A stretch of DNA of 64,000 nt, from contig CM043955.1 in assembly GCA_014529385.2 (NCBI GenBank), positions 147,597,140-147,661,139 on the forward strand, given 5' to 3'. The position numbers and the translations under genes are program-made. Below, piece after piece: positions 1 through 9,009 of the stretch (position 1 is the stretch's first letter; every line of letters begins with the position of its first letter). The stretch comes from Adiantum capillus-veneris. Taxonomy: Eukaryota > Streptophyta > Polypodiopsida > Polypodiales > Pteridaceae. Below the pieces are notes generated by a model. It was given only the letters and a program-made list of their open reading frames with translations, searched no databases and was not told the DNA's origin.

Positions 1-116
1 GGAATTGGCTTCCATTGATAGGGCACAACCTTGACTTATGGTTTTGTTTCGTACTCCCCTATAAAAGACAATAGAATCTTCAATATTTTAGCCTTGCTCT
101 TTGCAGAACCTTCAAT

Positions 117-488
117 TCATACATCCGCGTATAATGATTGTATATACCCTGGATAAAACTCATGATCCATGTTAATTTCTGTGATAGGTACAAACTTAAA
201 AGTTCCACTATCATCTTTGCGGTTTCTAATTGTTTCCCACACGGCTTGCAGCCATGGCTTTTCTACTTCTAGAATAGGCATCATTCCCTGTAACTTGGCA
301 TCATCTATCGTATTTGCAACTACCTGGTATCCAATGGTTTTTGTATTTTTAGGTTCCCTGATATCAACAATTTTGTTTTCCCTACGCTCAATTTTCCTCT
401 CCTTTTGGCGTGTCATCATTTCCTGACTGGGAATGTTTGTTTGTTTTTTTCCATTAGAGCTTGAGTGGTCTCCATGAGCCGTTTGCAC
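117..488 (-). CDS. Unrecognised 123-codon ORF, probably remnant
   Basis: Open frame of 123 codons, rich in charged residues. Its N-terminal part is basic (RQKERKIERRENK) and the rest is mixed, ending YPGYIQSLYADV. A second minus-strand frame (622-416) overlaps its start. It lies downstream, on the same strand, of the gag-like remnant at 2.1-2.4 kb, so it could be a later piece of the same decayed element. I see no protease, reverse transcriptase or zinc-finger motif. I do not recognise the family; it may be chance or the relic of a longer protein. Confidence 0.2.
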   Translation of the reverse strand: MQTAHGDHSSSNGKKQTNIPSQEMMTRQKERKIERRENKIVDIREPKNTKTIGYQVVANTIDDAKLQGMMPILEVEKPWLQAVWETIRNRKDDSGTFKFVPITEINMDHEFYPGYIQSLYADV

Positions 489-1485
489 ATTTTCAATCTC
501 TTTAATTTGAATTTAGGATTTGGGCATGTCAACCATCTTTGCTCTAATGTATGGTTGGTCTTTAATCTTGCCTCATAGGCTTGCAATAGAGCATCCAAGG
601 ACTCCAATACTTTGTCCACCAAGACTAGATCACCTGATGAAATTTTGGAAGGCTCTACTCCTTTAATCTTTTACTTGTTCTCTTTTTCACGTTTAAGTTG
701 CTCCCTAGTTTGTTGGAGCTTGGTCTCCAAGGCAGTCTTTTACTTTAGCCTTTTAGCTTTCATTTTGTCTCTTTTTACTTTCTTTGAGTCCTAACCGTCA
801 CTCTTGAATTTAGTTTGATCTGGCTATTTTGGTTCGTCCTTCACTAGTTTGTTTCTTGCAGGTTCTTGAGCCTGAGCTCTGGTTACCATATTGATGGGAA
901 TTGTCGGCTCGATTTCAAATACACTCAAATAAGGCAAAACTCCAATGACATTCATCATTGTTTTTCCTTTGTTTTTAGGATTCTTGAGGCAGTTTGAAAG
1001 TAAATGATCTATCCAACAACCCTCACAAAACGCAAAAATATTTGTTCGCTTGCATTTGTGTGGACAAATTCGGGCCTAATGATTACCTCCAATATATTCA
1101 TAGCAAGGACTTTCCGGTGGAGCAACTTGTTATGCTCCCATTGGTTGTCATGTCCTAAGAGGATATCCTCTAGGTTTGCAGTTTTGATTCTCTATGAACA
1201 TGAGTGCATTTCGTCCATCGTGTAGTGGTTTTTTGTTGGCTAAGCAATGTATGAAGGTTCTGCAGCCTCATTTGACCTTATCTGCAAAGGATAACCCTTG
1301 TTAGCTTATGTAGTTCCTTCCGCGTCTCCCTCATACGTTTCCAATGGCTCTTCATAGTATCAAGTTGGTGGCAACATCTGCTGACTAATGAGTGCTTCTA
1401 TATCAAACAATCTCCCTATTGTTTTGAGGTAAGGGAGGTTGTTGACCCAACACACATTGTGGTTTATCTCCCCCTTATGTTGCAT

Positions 1486-1910
1486 TGTTTGGACCTATTT
1501 GGTACCTTAGTGGGGTGGAAAAAATTGCACCCTGAAGGTCCATATGGCCTTTCCCTCACGTAATTTCTATTGTAAAAACACTCGTTTGTCTTGTGGTTGG
1601 TGTATTTTTGCTTGATTTCACACCAATTCAAGGCTCTTGTGGTACATTTGCTACTTGTGGTGGTTGTTGTCATAGATTTGGATTTTGGGACTATTTGGTG
1701 GTGTGTTGTTTGGGCCTATTTGGTACCTTAGTGGTGGTGACAAAGATTGCACCCCGAGGTCCATATGGCCTTTCCCTCATGTAATTTCTATTGTAAAAAC
1801 ACTCGTTTGTCTTGTGCTTGGTGTAGTGTTTCTTGATTGCACACCAATTCAAGGCTCTTGGTAGTTTTGTTGTTTGTGGCAGTTGTTGTCGTAGATTTGG
1901 ATTTTGTCAA
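1486..1910 (-). repeat. Direct tandem duplication, about 220-bp period, of a zinc-knuckle-like coding module
   Basis: Positions about 1486-1690 and 1706-1910 are diverged direct copies (shared landmarks: the tracts around TATTTGGTACCTTAGTGG and CACCAATTCAAGGCTCTTG). Read on the minus strand, both copies encode a similar peptide with W-C-x-I-K, then HKTNEC-FYNRNY and RERPYGP. This resembles the knuckle region that follows the capsid in plant gypsy gag proteins, though the second Cys of a CCHC knuckle is replaced. The copies lie just downstream of the gag-like core at 2095-2440, which fits that reading. Function is inferred; the duplication itself is plain. Confidence 0.6.
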
Positions 1911-2094
1911 TAGTTTTGGTTCATTCTCCAAATCACTTCCTTGACCATTTGATCAACATTTGTTCTGATTGAAGCATGAGCTCTCCTCTAAGTTGATGGT
2001 TTGCTTGTGGTTGAAGAGGCACTGCTGGGAATGGTGTCGTCATCTTTTCATACCTCTCCATAAACCGTGCAATTGTTGATACAACACTTCTCTA

Positions 2095-2440
2095 GTGACC
2101 TAGTCAAAGGTGATGCACTCCTTCACGTGTAGATCCTTCTTGAGAGATTCATTTCTCAAGCCCTCTATAAGGAAAAGTGACAATCTCTCATCTTGCGATA
2201 ACTCTCGTATAGAAGATTTCTTGATGTATTGCTTAAAGAGAAGCGAAGCTTCCTTCACCTTTTCATTCTCTTTCTGCTTAAAGGCATAGATTTGAAAAAT
2301 TGTGTTATGCTTGATTCTCCTTTTTTAAAATTCCTATGCAAGCTCTCATAGGAGTTGCTCGATGTCTGGAAAATATCTGCTATTTAATGGTTGGAACCAT
2401 GTCAATGCTATTCCTTCCAAATTTAAACCAAATTTCTCGT
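2095..2440 (-). pseudogene. Decayed gag (capsid) region of a Ty3/gypsy-like retroelement
   Basis: On the minus strand, the stretch from about 2440 encodes a segment like ALTWFQPLN, then stops. An uninterrupted frame of some 60 codons follows, containing AFKQKENEKVKEASLLF, then IRELSQDERLSLFLIEGLR. This is the usual layout of a plant retrotransposon gag capsid: a Trp-containing helix, a conserved Gln/Lys-rich 'regular Q, extended segment' and a Leu-Phe-Leu-x-GL helix. It is interrupted by stops on both sides. The assignment rests on pattern only and no pol domain is readable nearby, so the family is tentative. Confidence 0.5.
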
Positions 2441-2899
2441 GTTGAGTGTGGAAATCTACTATTTATTCAGCACTTAAGACTTTCTTAAAGAGTGAAACAT
2501 GTGCATATGGATCCCCTCACCCATTGTACTTTTTGGCTACACACTTCGCCACTTGGAATGGCCACATCCATCATGTTTTGGCTACCATCCTCATTACTCT
2601 AGATTCTCCTAAAACAACATCTCCAGCTTCATATCCACCACTAGGAACTCTGGTTGGAGTTCTCTTCGTAACTCTCTTATCAAGTTGCAAATCTCTTACT
2701 TCAGTCCAGGTTTCTAGAACTCTCGTAGTGTGGATTGTGTATGGAGCATCACTGTCCCAACAAGTGGTCTTTGGAACCCTCAAATTTAAGGATTCGTTAG
2801 TCTCGGTACAAAAAATATGGTCGTCTGAATGAATCTTCCACTCTAGTTTTAACAGGACTCGATCTTCCTGTTTTTGGCCTCGTCTTTGAGATAATCAGT

Positions 2900-3466
2900 C
2901 TACAACATGCTAGGAGTGACATAATACTGATGGAGTGGTCCTCCAAAGTACGTATATCTCTTCAACTCCTTGCAATCTACAGCAAAATATCTTCTCCCAT
3001 ACTTATCAAGCATGATCACATGGGTATCTCTGCCTTTTTTGTATATAAAGACATACAAGTTTTTTTGCTCAAATAATTCTCCAATGTAACTCGTCACGCT
3101 TATAACAAAGCATCCACTCTCATTTTTGTACTTGTACAATCCCACATGAGTGGTGTCCATGTTGACTTGAGTCGCCTCATTCACTTGCCTTAACTTCACA
3201 TTAGGAATGCCTAGCTTTGGCGGCTTGTCTTCAGGATCAACGTTAACTTTATCCTTGGTGTCTTTCAATCCCCACTTGTCCACAATATAGAGATTTTGTG
3301 CAACTAAATACATTGTACTCTCGTCATCAAAGTATCGATCACCAGTGTATTCCATAAGCACTATGTCCTTGAACTCACTAGGTCTTTTCTCTAATTTCAC
3401 GCAATAGCAATCCATACCGTCTTTGTAAATCTTTGCACTTTGTTTTTTTTCAAACTGATATTTCAA
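2900..3466 (-). CDS. Unrecognised 188-codon ORF
   Basis: The longest clean frame in the first 10 kb, starting at ATG 3466 and ending with TAG. The protein is rich in Lys, Asp and Tyr, with no signal peptide or membrane segment. Notable features are an acidic mid-part (KVNVDPEDKPPKLGIPNV) and a Tyr-rich C-terminal third (YKYKNESGCFVISV, LKRYTYFGGPLHQYY). It lies just upstream, in the same orientation, of the decayed gag core. It could be the N-terminal gag domain or an extra ORF of that element, or a host gene fragment. It stays open although its neighbours are full of stops. I do not recognise the family. Confidence 0.35.
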   Translation of the reverse strand: MKYQFEKKQSAKIYKDGMDCYCVKLEKRPSEFKDIVLMEYTGDRYFDDESTMYLVAQNLYIVDKWGLKDTKDKVNVDPEDKPPKLGIPNVKLRQVNEATQVNMDTTHVGLYKYKNESGCFVISVTSYIGELFEQKNLYVFIYKKGRDTHVIMLDKYGRRYFAVDCKELKRYTYFGGPLHQYYVTPSML

Positions 3467-3629
3467 GTGGAATAGTTTTATGGTTGGTGCGGGTTAGGAT
3501 GGTCTTGTCCCCATGTTGGTTCCCTCTTTGAAAATCACACTCTTGGTGGCTATGAGTTTCAGCCGCTCTGTTAGTCAAAATCTGAAGTTATCTCACTTTA
3601 GGTTTAAAAAATCTATTTTGCTTGCAAAA

Positions 3630-4330
3630 TACACAAATCAAGTCCATATTCAACTTTAAAAAGACCACTAGGATCCTTATGACTAACTCTACCTATAGTA
3701 TACTTTTGGTCTCAATCTATGATAAAGAAACATGGATTGCGATCCATGTACCTTTGTGTCAGAATGGGATGAAACTTGGTACACAACTTGCCCTTGTTGG
3801 TACACTGATCCTAGATATATACCTTTTGTGTTATTTGACCAGTTTAGGCAAACCAAAAGTCAAAACCTAGGTATGCTTAGTGATTTTTGGTCTTGAAGTG
3901 TTTTTGCCCCTTTTGATCCACTTTTTGAACCTTTTTGGCTACCTTGCTTTTGGAAGTATTGCTTAAATTGATGTATGATATAAGATGGTACAGTTTGTAT
4001 CCAAAAACTCAAAAAGGTACATGGATCACGATCCATGCTCCATCGGATCTGGACTTGGAATTGGCGTCTTGGTTACTTATGTTACCAATAGTCTACTCCC
4101 AAAAACTTTTTTGATTTGGATCACTTTTTGCCCATCAAAAGTGGAATTTTGTGTCTGCTTTGCAATTTTTGACTAGTTTCAGGCTTTTACACTTTTGATC
4201 AACACTTTTTCAAATTTTCTTAAATGTGCCTTTTGGAAAAGTTGTTTCAAATGTTCTCAGCTACCTACTACTTAAATCTCAACCCAAAACCATAAAAAGG
4301 TACATGGATCGCGATCCATGTTTGAGAGCA
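3630..4330. repeat. Diverged tandem repeat, about 285-bp period, with palindromic core
   Basis: Three copies of a CATGGATC-N-GATCCATG core lie at about 3731-3748, 4020-4037 and 4303-4320, spaced about 289 and 283 bp. The third extends to a perfect 20-bp palindrome at 4302-4321; the others have one or two changes in the centre. The sequence before each core is also related: an AAAAAGGTAC lead-in before the second and third, and tracts like TTTTGATC-CACTTTTT and CTTTTGGAA around 3910-3955 and 4190-4235. No coding content is recognised here. Confidence 0.6.
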
Positions 4331-4551
4331 TTTTGGTATGAAAGTTGACCAGCTGGTTGTCTATGCCTTGTAGAGACTAATTCCCAATCTTTTTTTTATC
4401 AGTGGACTATAGAGCACATGCAAGTGGCAGCCCTCCAATATAACTTATAATGGAGAGCTTGGATTATCGAATACAAAAGAGACTCAAAGCTACACAACCT
4501 TGCACTCAGAGGGAGAAATAACTCTGGTAGCTTTGGGGAGGGGGGGGAGGG

Positions 4552-4552
<1 letters not shown>

Positions 4553-4610
<58 letters not shown>
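4553..4610. repeat. (GA)n microsatellite
   Basis: About 29 GA units with one AC interruption near the right end, directly preceded by a G-rich tract (4536-4552). Apparent frames through it are artefacts of the repeat. Confidence 0.95.
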
Positions 4611-4618
<8 letters not shown>

Positions 4619-4942
4619 TACATGTGGAAACAAAAGATTCTATTTGTGGGTGTATAACATAGCTTGAAGGCTTCGTGGAAGGGGGGGAGAGGGGTTTGAT
4701 GATTGTGCATGTCATAGAGGTAAAGTTGCTGCTAGTGTATGGAACATTACAAGTCATCCTTGCATCAGGCCATAACTCCAATGTCCAAATTTGCGGCTTT
4801 TGAATTTTGTACAGAGTAGAGCTTAAAAAAATCATGACTATCGGATACAATGGCTTGTTGAGCATTGAGAAAAGGAGGGTTCATGAAGTAAAGAAGCACT
4901 CTTATGTGCATAGACCTGCCCTACCTACACCCCAAAGTTGCA

Positions 4943-5098
4943 TTACCACTATTGTCACGGAGAGGCTCTCAGCAGGAGAGATTAACTTGGCTTATGGGCC
5001 AACACAGAACAACCTTGCAGATATTTTCACAAAGGCATTGTCTCGTAAGAAGTTTGAAGCTTTTCAAAAAGCTTTGGGCGTACTCCCGTTTGTGGACT
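4943..5098 (+). pseudogene. Truncated Ty1/copia RNase H C-terminus
   Basis: The plus-strand frame ends with ERLSAGEINLAYGPTQN, an ADIFTKALSRKKFEAF segment and then LPFVD. It is nearly the same as the RNase H end of the minus-strand copia element at 20.66-20.75 kb. Homology begins abruptly near 4943, with a one-base frameshift in the ACTATTGTCAC tract, so only the last 50 or so codons remain. The same family's 3' LTR follows at 5171. Confidence 0.85.
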
Positions 5099-5170
5099 GA
5101 TCATATCCTCGGGGCATGGAACTTCTCTAGACTCTCTGTGCCAGCTCTCATTCACCGCATCACTAGGATT

Positions 5171-5389
5171 TGTTACCATATACATGTGTTAGTGATGTGC
5201 ACTTAGACCGTCGTGGCATTTTTTTCCTCGCTAGGACGTTTTTTTCTCGCGCATTGTATATACGCCCATCACTCTAGGGCTATCTTATCTTTCCATTGCA
5301 CACTAAGTAATAAACTCTCTGTTGTGTGCCTTGAGCTTCCTTCGTCTTCTCCAAGCTATGTGTGTTTTCATGGAACCATAATTCCAACA
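5171..5389 (+). mobile_element. 3' LTR of the truncated copia element
   Basis: The 219-bp LTR begins TGTTACCATATACATG and ends with ATTCCAACA. It matches the reverse complement of the LTR at 20362-20586, including the inner CTAGGGCTATCTTATC tract. The sequence between the RNase H stop and the LTR also matches that element's pre-LTR region. No second LTR is seen to the left, so the element is truncated at its 5' side. Confidence 0.85.
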
Positions 5390-5393
5390 AAGT

Positions 5394-5635
5394 CCGACAG
5401 AGGAGGAGCCTCTTCTTCGCTTTCAATTAATCTTGAGGCAAGAGAGAAAGGAGGCCTTGGCATTTAGAGACGTGGTGGATGAGGAAGACAGACCATTGGA
5501 TGAAAACCGCATGAGATAGATGAGAAGCCCGACAGAGGAGCAGTCTCTTCTTCGCTTTTAATCTTGAGGACGAGAGAGAAAGGAGGCATCGGCATCTATA
5601 GAAGTGGTGGATAAGGGAGACAGACCATTGGACCA
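5394..5635. repeat. Tandem duplication, about 134-bp period
   Basis: Two diverged copies, 5394-5500 and 5528-5633. Each starts with a CCGACAGAGGAG tract, passes through CTTCTTCGCTTT and GAGAGAAAGGAGGC, and ends with GACAGACCATTGGA. It lies directly beside the copia LTR end at 5389. No gene is recognised. Confidence 0.7.
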
Positions 5636-5639
5636 TTTT

Positions 5640-5978
5640 TGCTCTGTTGATTTTCTTTAATGTGTTTTATTGAAGTGCCTTGCCGGTGTACATTGAGACT
5701 GAGTCCACAAGGATGGTGCAAGATCCAAGATACATTGTTCATACTCGCGACTAGCCACACAAAAAACATGCTTTCATTGATGATGCATGATTCATCCTAA
5801 AGTGTCGTGTTCTTTTCATGATAACGATATGATATCTTCTATTTGATGAAACCCAATGTCGGAACACTTACGTAATTTTCTTTGGCAGCTTACCTATGGG
5901 CTCCATGTATTTTCTTTTGTTGTTTCTGTTCTAATTTATATTCCACTTTCTACTTCAAGAATAAAAGCACTTACATGT
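5640..5978. other. Spacer with no recognised content
   Basis: AT-rich sequence with only short chance frames. I see no gene, RNA or element end. It runs up to the 93-bp copy that flanks the LINE. Confidence 0.5.
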
Positions 5979-6071
5979 TCATTATTCATTACAAATGTCA
6001 CTCAATATTCATTAAAGATGTCTTGTAGTGTCCTCTTGTTTCTTAAAAATCTATGCTTTCCTAAACCCAAT
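5979..6071. repeat. Left copy of a 93-bp duplication flanking LINE 1
   Basis: Matches 13794-13886 at 90 of 93 positions by eye. The copies bracket the whole LINE, as a long target-site duplication would. A further 27 bp, including another TTACTCATTATTC, separates this copy from the T-rich tail at 6099. Confidence 0.75.
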
Positions 6072-6276
6072 CTCACGAAATGATGTTACTCATTATTCTT
6101 TTTTTTCCCCATAAAAAGTGTTGGGAGTGAATATTAGATAAGAAACAAGGTTACAATATCCTGTAGGAGATTACAAACCCAGCGAGGTACAAGTAGGGAG
6201 ATACTGTTCGATACACTTCTTTGATCAAAATTACATTTGCTATGATTAGCATAATCTACTTGATTAATACAATCAA

Positions 6277-7043
6277 TCACCAGCTATTTCCATTGGGCAA
6301 TGAGCTAAGGACTTCCTGGAGGTGTGCTATGAGCCGCAGCCCATTGAAGTGTTGTCGCCTTAGCTTTTCTTCTTCTGCCCTACAGTCATCTATCATCCGC
6401 TGCAGGTGCGTGTAGGAGCCGTCAAGCAAGACCTCCTGTTGTTTATTTATGTTCGCGCTGTTGTAGAATCCCATGCAGTCAGTTAGGAATTTCCGATTAG
6501 CCTCATAGATTCTGCATTGGTCAAGTTTGAGTTGGTTGACCTGCAAAGAGAAGTGAGAAAATCGTATCCTCATACTTTTAGTCTGGTAAGCATTGTTAAA
6601 TATGCTATCGTTCCTTTCAAGCCAGATTAACCAAAAAAAAAACTCCTCTGATCATGTTCCAAATGATAGAAAATAATGAGACTAAATCCCCAAGCAGAAA
6701 TTGTTTCTAGTTGGGGGTGGAGCCCAGGGCATTACATAAGGGGAGCAAAACGTTAAAGTTGGATGGACAGTTAAAAAAAAGGTGGGGGATGTATTCATCA
6801 GTTTGGGAGCACCTTTTGCAGGTTCTTGGGCCCATTCCAACTGCCCTCAGTCTGCTTCCGCCCATACTGCTTTGTGTAGGATGAGCCAAAGGAGTACCGA
6901 GTGTTTCGCCGGAATTTCTTTGCTCCAGATGTTCTGAAACTTGAAGATACATTTTTTTTTTAATAGACTTACCTTCCATTTTTTGTTGAGGGTGGTGTGC
7001 ACAGGGGCTTGTAAGAATGGGGGGAGATTTGGGGGGTGGAGAG
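6277..7043 (-). pseudogene. LINE 1 ORF2 C-terminal part (zf-RVT and tail)
   Basis: Continuing ORF2 beyond the LTR insertion, the minus strand encodes pieces like SVLLWLILHKAVWAEAD in one frame, then CKRCSQTDEYIPHLFFNCP in another. This is the zf-RVT pattern (CxxC...HLFFxC) found after plant LINE reverse transcriptases. WLIWLERNDSIF, the usual W-ERN motif, follows, then a 98-codon helical tail (6573-6277) rich in Gln, Leu and charged residues, ending at a stop at 6277. Frame changes near 6850-6900 and a stop before 6710 show decay. Confidence 0.75.
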
Positions 7044-7048
7044 AGCAC

Positions 7049-7140
7049 TGTTGGGTTGTGAATTTATGGGGGATGCCACCTAAGAATAGCCATGATCTTG
7101 AGGGTGTGCAGCAGACAAGAACGAACGAGAGAGAGAGACA

Positions 7141-7206
<66 letters not shown>

Positions 7207-7548
7207 GACACAGCAGTAGCAAAAGAAAAAAAATCACACGCTATTGTTGATTGATGTTTGTGTAAAAATAACCTTACATAGATAGCTTTTCCTTGCCATG
7301 CAAAACTCTACTCTAACTGAGTCTGCTTGCATGAGAGAGAGAGAGAGAGAGAGAGAGTTCGAGAGTTCGACACAGCAGTAGCAAAAGAAAAAAAATCACA
7401 CGCTATTGTTGATTGATGTTTGTGTAAAAATAACCTTACATAGATAGCTTTTCCTTGCCATGCAAAACTCTACTCTAACTGAGTCTGCTTGCATGAGATA
7501 AACAGTGTTCCCACGAGTTAGACACCTCTTGGGCTTGGAAACCCAACA
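7049..7548 (-). repeat. 3' LTR of the small element, with internal duplication
   Basis: 500 bp, compared with 241 bp for its partner. The extra length comes from a (GA)n expansion at about 7159-7203 and an exact-looking tandem duplication of a 134-bp unit (7203-7336 and 7365-7498, period 162 bp). The partner LTR has one shortened copy of this unit. Confidence 0.85.
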
Positions 7549-8747
7549 ACCCCCCCCTCAAGCCCAAACCATTGACAATGGACTCGAAACAAACCATGGC
7601 AGAGTTCAATCACCTGAAACTATGAGTAGAAGTCCCCCCCTTGACAATAAAATAGGTGTGTGTGCACTTCCCTTAAACAACTATCAGTGTCAGACATACC
7701 AGAACCCGACCAAACATAAGGGTGGTCTTACCACTTTTATTTGTGGCAGTGTCTATAACCCCGTAAATTTTTTGGCATGAAAATAACTGAAAACAAGGCT
7801 TTGACTGAAAATTAAATGATTGTTTTGACATAGATGAAAGATGACATACTACGACACTAAACTGACAAAAATAGTTTGTGATAGCTTGTATTGTAGTCTT
7901 GAAGCACATCTTCATGTGTTGCATCTGCTGATATGCCGAGTGCTTGAAGCAAATAACTGAAAGAATCTTCACTACCTTTATTGCTAGCTTCAATTGGTCG
8001 AAAAAACCTCGATTCGAACTGCATATGTGTAGTGACCATCTTCTCATGATTGCAAAAGCTTGTACTTGAAAGTTGACATATCTTGCTCAACCGAGTCATC
8101 TGGAGTAGCAGTTCTGTGTGCGATAGCCAACAAATACTTCAACCTGAATAATTCTAATATCTTCTTTTATACGTGTTACCCATTCAAGCATGTGCTTTTG
8201 CTTCGTCTATGCCGTTCCCAAAAAAAACACAACTTCTCTTGTCGTTGACAAGTGCTGCTGGTGTCGACTATCCAAAGTGCAACCTTTGCTAAGGGCGTTA
8301 TGATATGCTGCTTGTTGGCTAGCTTTGCCCGCTGACCAAGGGTGTTTTGAGAAGCTTATTGTTGAGCTTCAAAACCTAGCTCTTGATATAGCGCTTTGAA
8401 GTCCACTTCAAGTCGCCAAGCTTCAACCAAGTGCTCTGCAGCAGCGTTTTGAAAAGTTCCCGCCAACAGACTCTACACAACTGCCAGCGTTTTGAAATGC
8501 CTGCGTTGACAAGGCTGCCGATCAGGACTGCCGCCTACAAGCACTGCAGCATTTTAGAACGCAGTGTGTTTGCCCACCCTCTTCTCTGTGCCAGTGCAGC
8601 GTTTTGATATGCAGTCTGCCTTGCCACCACCTTGCCTGTGACGACGTCCACCTTGCCTAGGGCAACCACTGAGCGTCTTGAGATGCTGTCGGTGCTCCCT
8701 GCCTATCCGAGGTTGTTGCACGTAGCCAACACCCTAGCCGCCGACCT

Positions 8748-8761
8748 GGGCTCTGATACCA
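8748..8761 (-). promoter_or_regulatory. Primer-binding site (initiator tRNA-Met type) of the small LTR element
   Basis: Minus strand TGGTATCAGAGCCC, two bases from the LTR end; the standard plant tRNA-Met PBS core. Confidence 0.85.
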
Positions 8762-8763
8762 TA

Positions 8764-9004
8764 TGTTGGGCTGCGAAGATACGAGGGATGCCGCCTGAGA
8801 ATAGCCATGGTCTTGAGGGTGTGCAGCAGACGAGAGGGAGAGAGAGAGAGAGAGAGAGACAACATTAGCAAAACAAAAAAAATCACACGCTATTGTTGAT
8901 TGATGTTTGTGTAAAAATCAAAACTCTACTCTAACTGAGCCTGCCTGCATGCGATAAACAATGTTCCCACGAGTTAGACACCTCTTGGGCTTGGAAACCC
9001 AACA
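8764..9004 (-). repeat. 5' LTR of the small element
   Basis: 241 bp, TGTTGGGCTGCG to GAAACCCAACA, immediately right of the tRNA-Met-type PBS. It shares the GATGCC-CCTGAGAATAGCCATGG and GTTCCCACGAGTTAGACACC tracts with the other LTR. Confidence 0.85.
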
Positions 9005-9009
9005 AGCAC

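Larger units (their letters stand above)
7049..9004 (-). mobile_element. Small non-autonomous LTR retrotransposon inserted in LINE 1
   Basis: LTRs at 7049-7548 and 8764-9004 both run TGTTGGG... to ...CCCAACA. The perfect 5-bp TSD AGCAC is at 7044-7048 and 9005-9009. On the minus strand the primer-binding site (PBS) TGGTATCAGAGCCC (8761-8748) abuts the right LTR, and a polypurine tract (PPT) of a G-run plus T abuts the left LTR. The 1.2-kb interior (7549-8763) has no gag or pol motif, so the element depended on proteins made elsewhere (TRIM/LARD-like). The interior between about 8390 and 8690 repeats a CAGCGTTTTGA-type motif several times. Confidence 0.85.
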
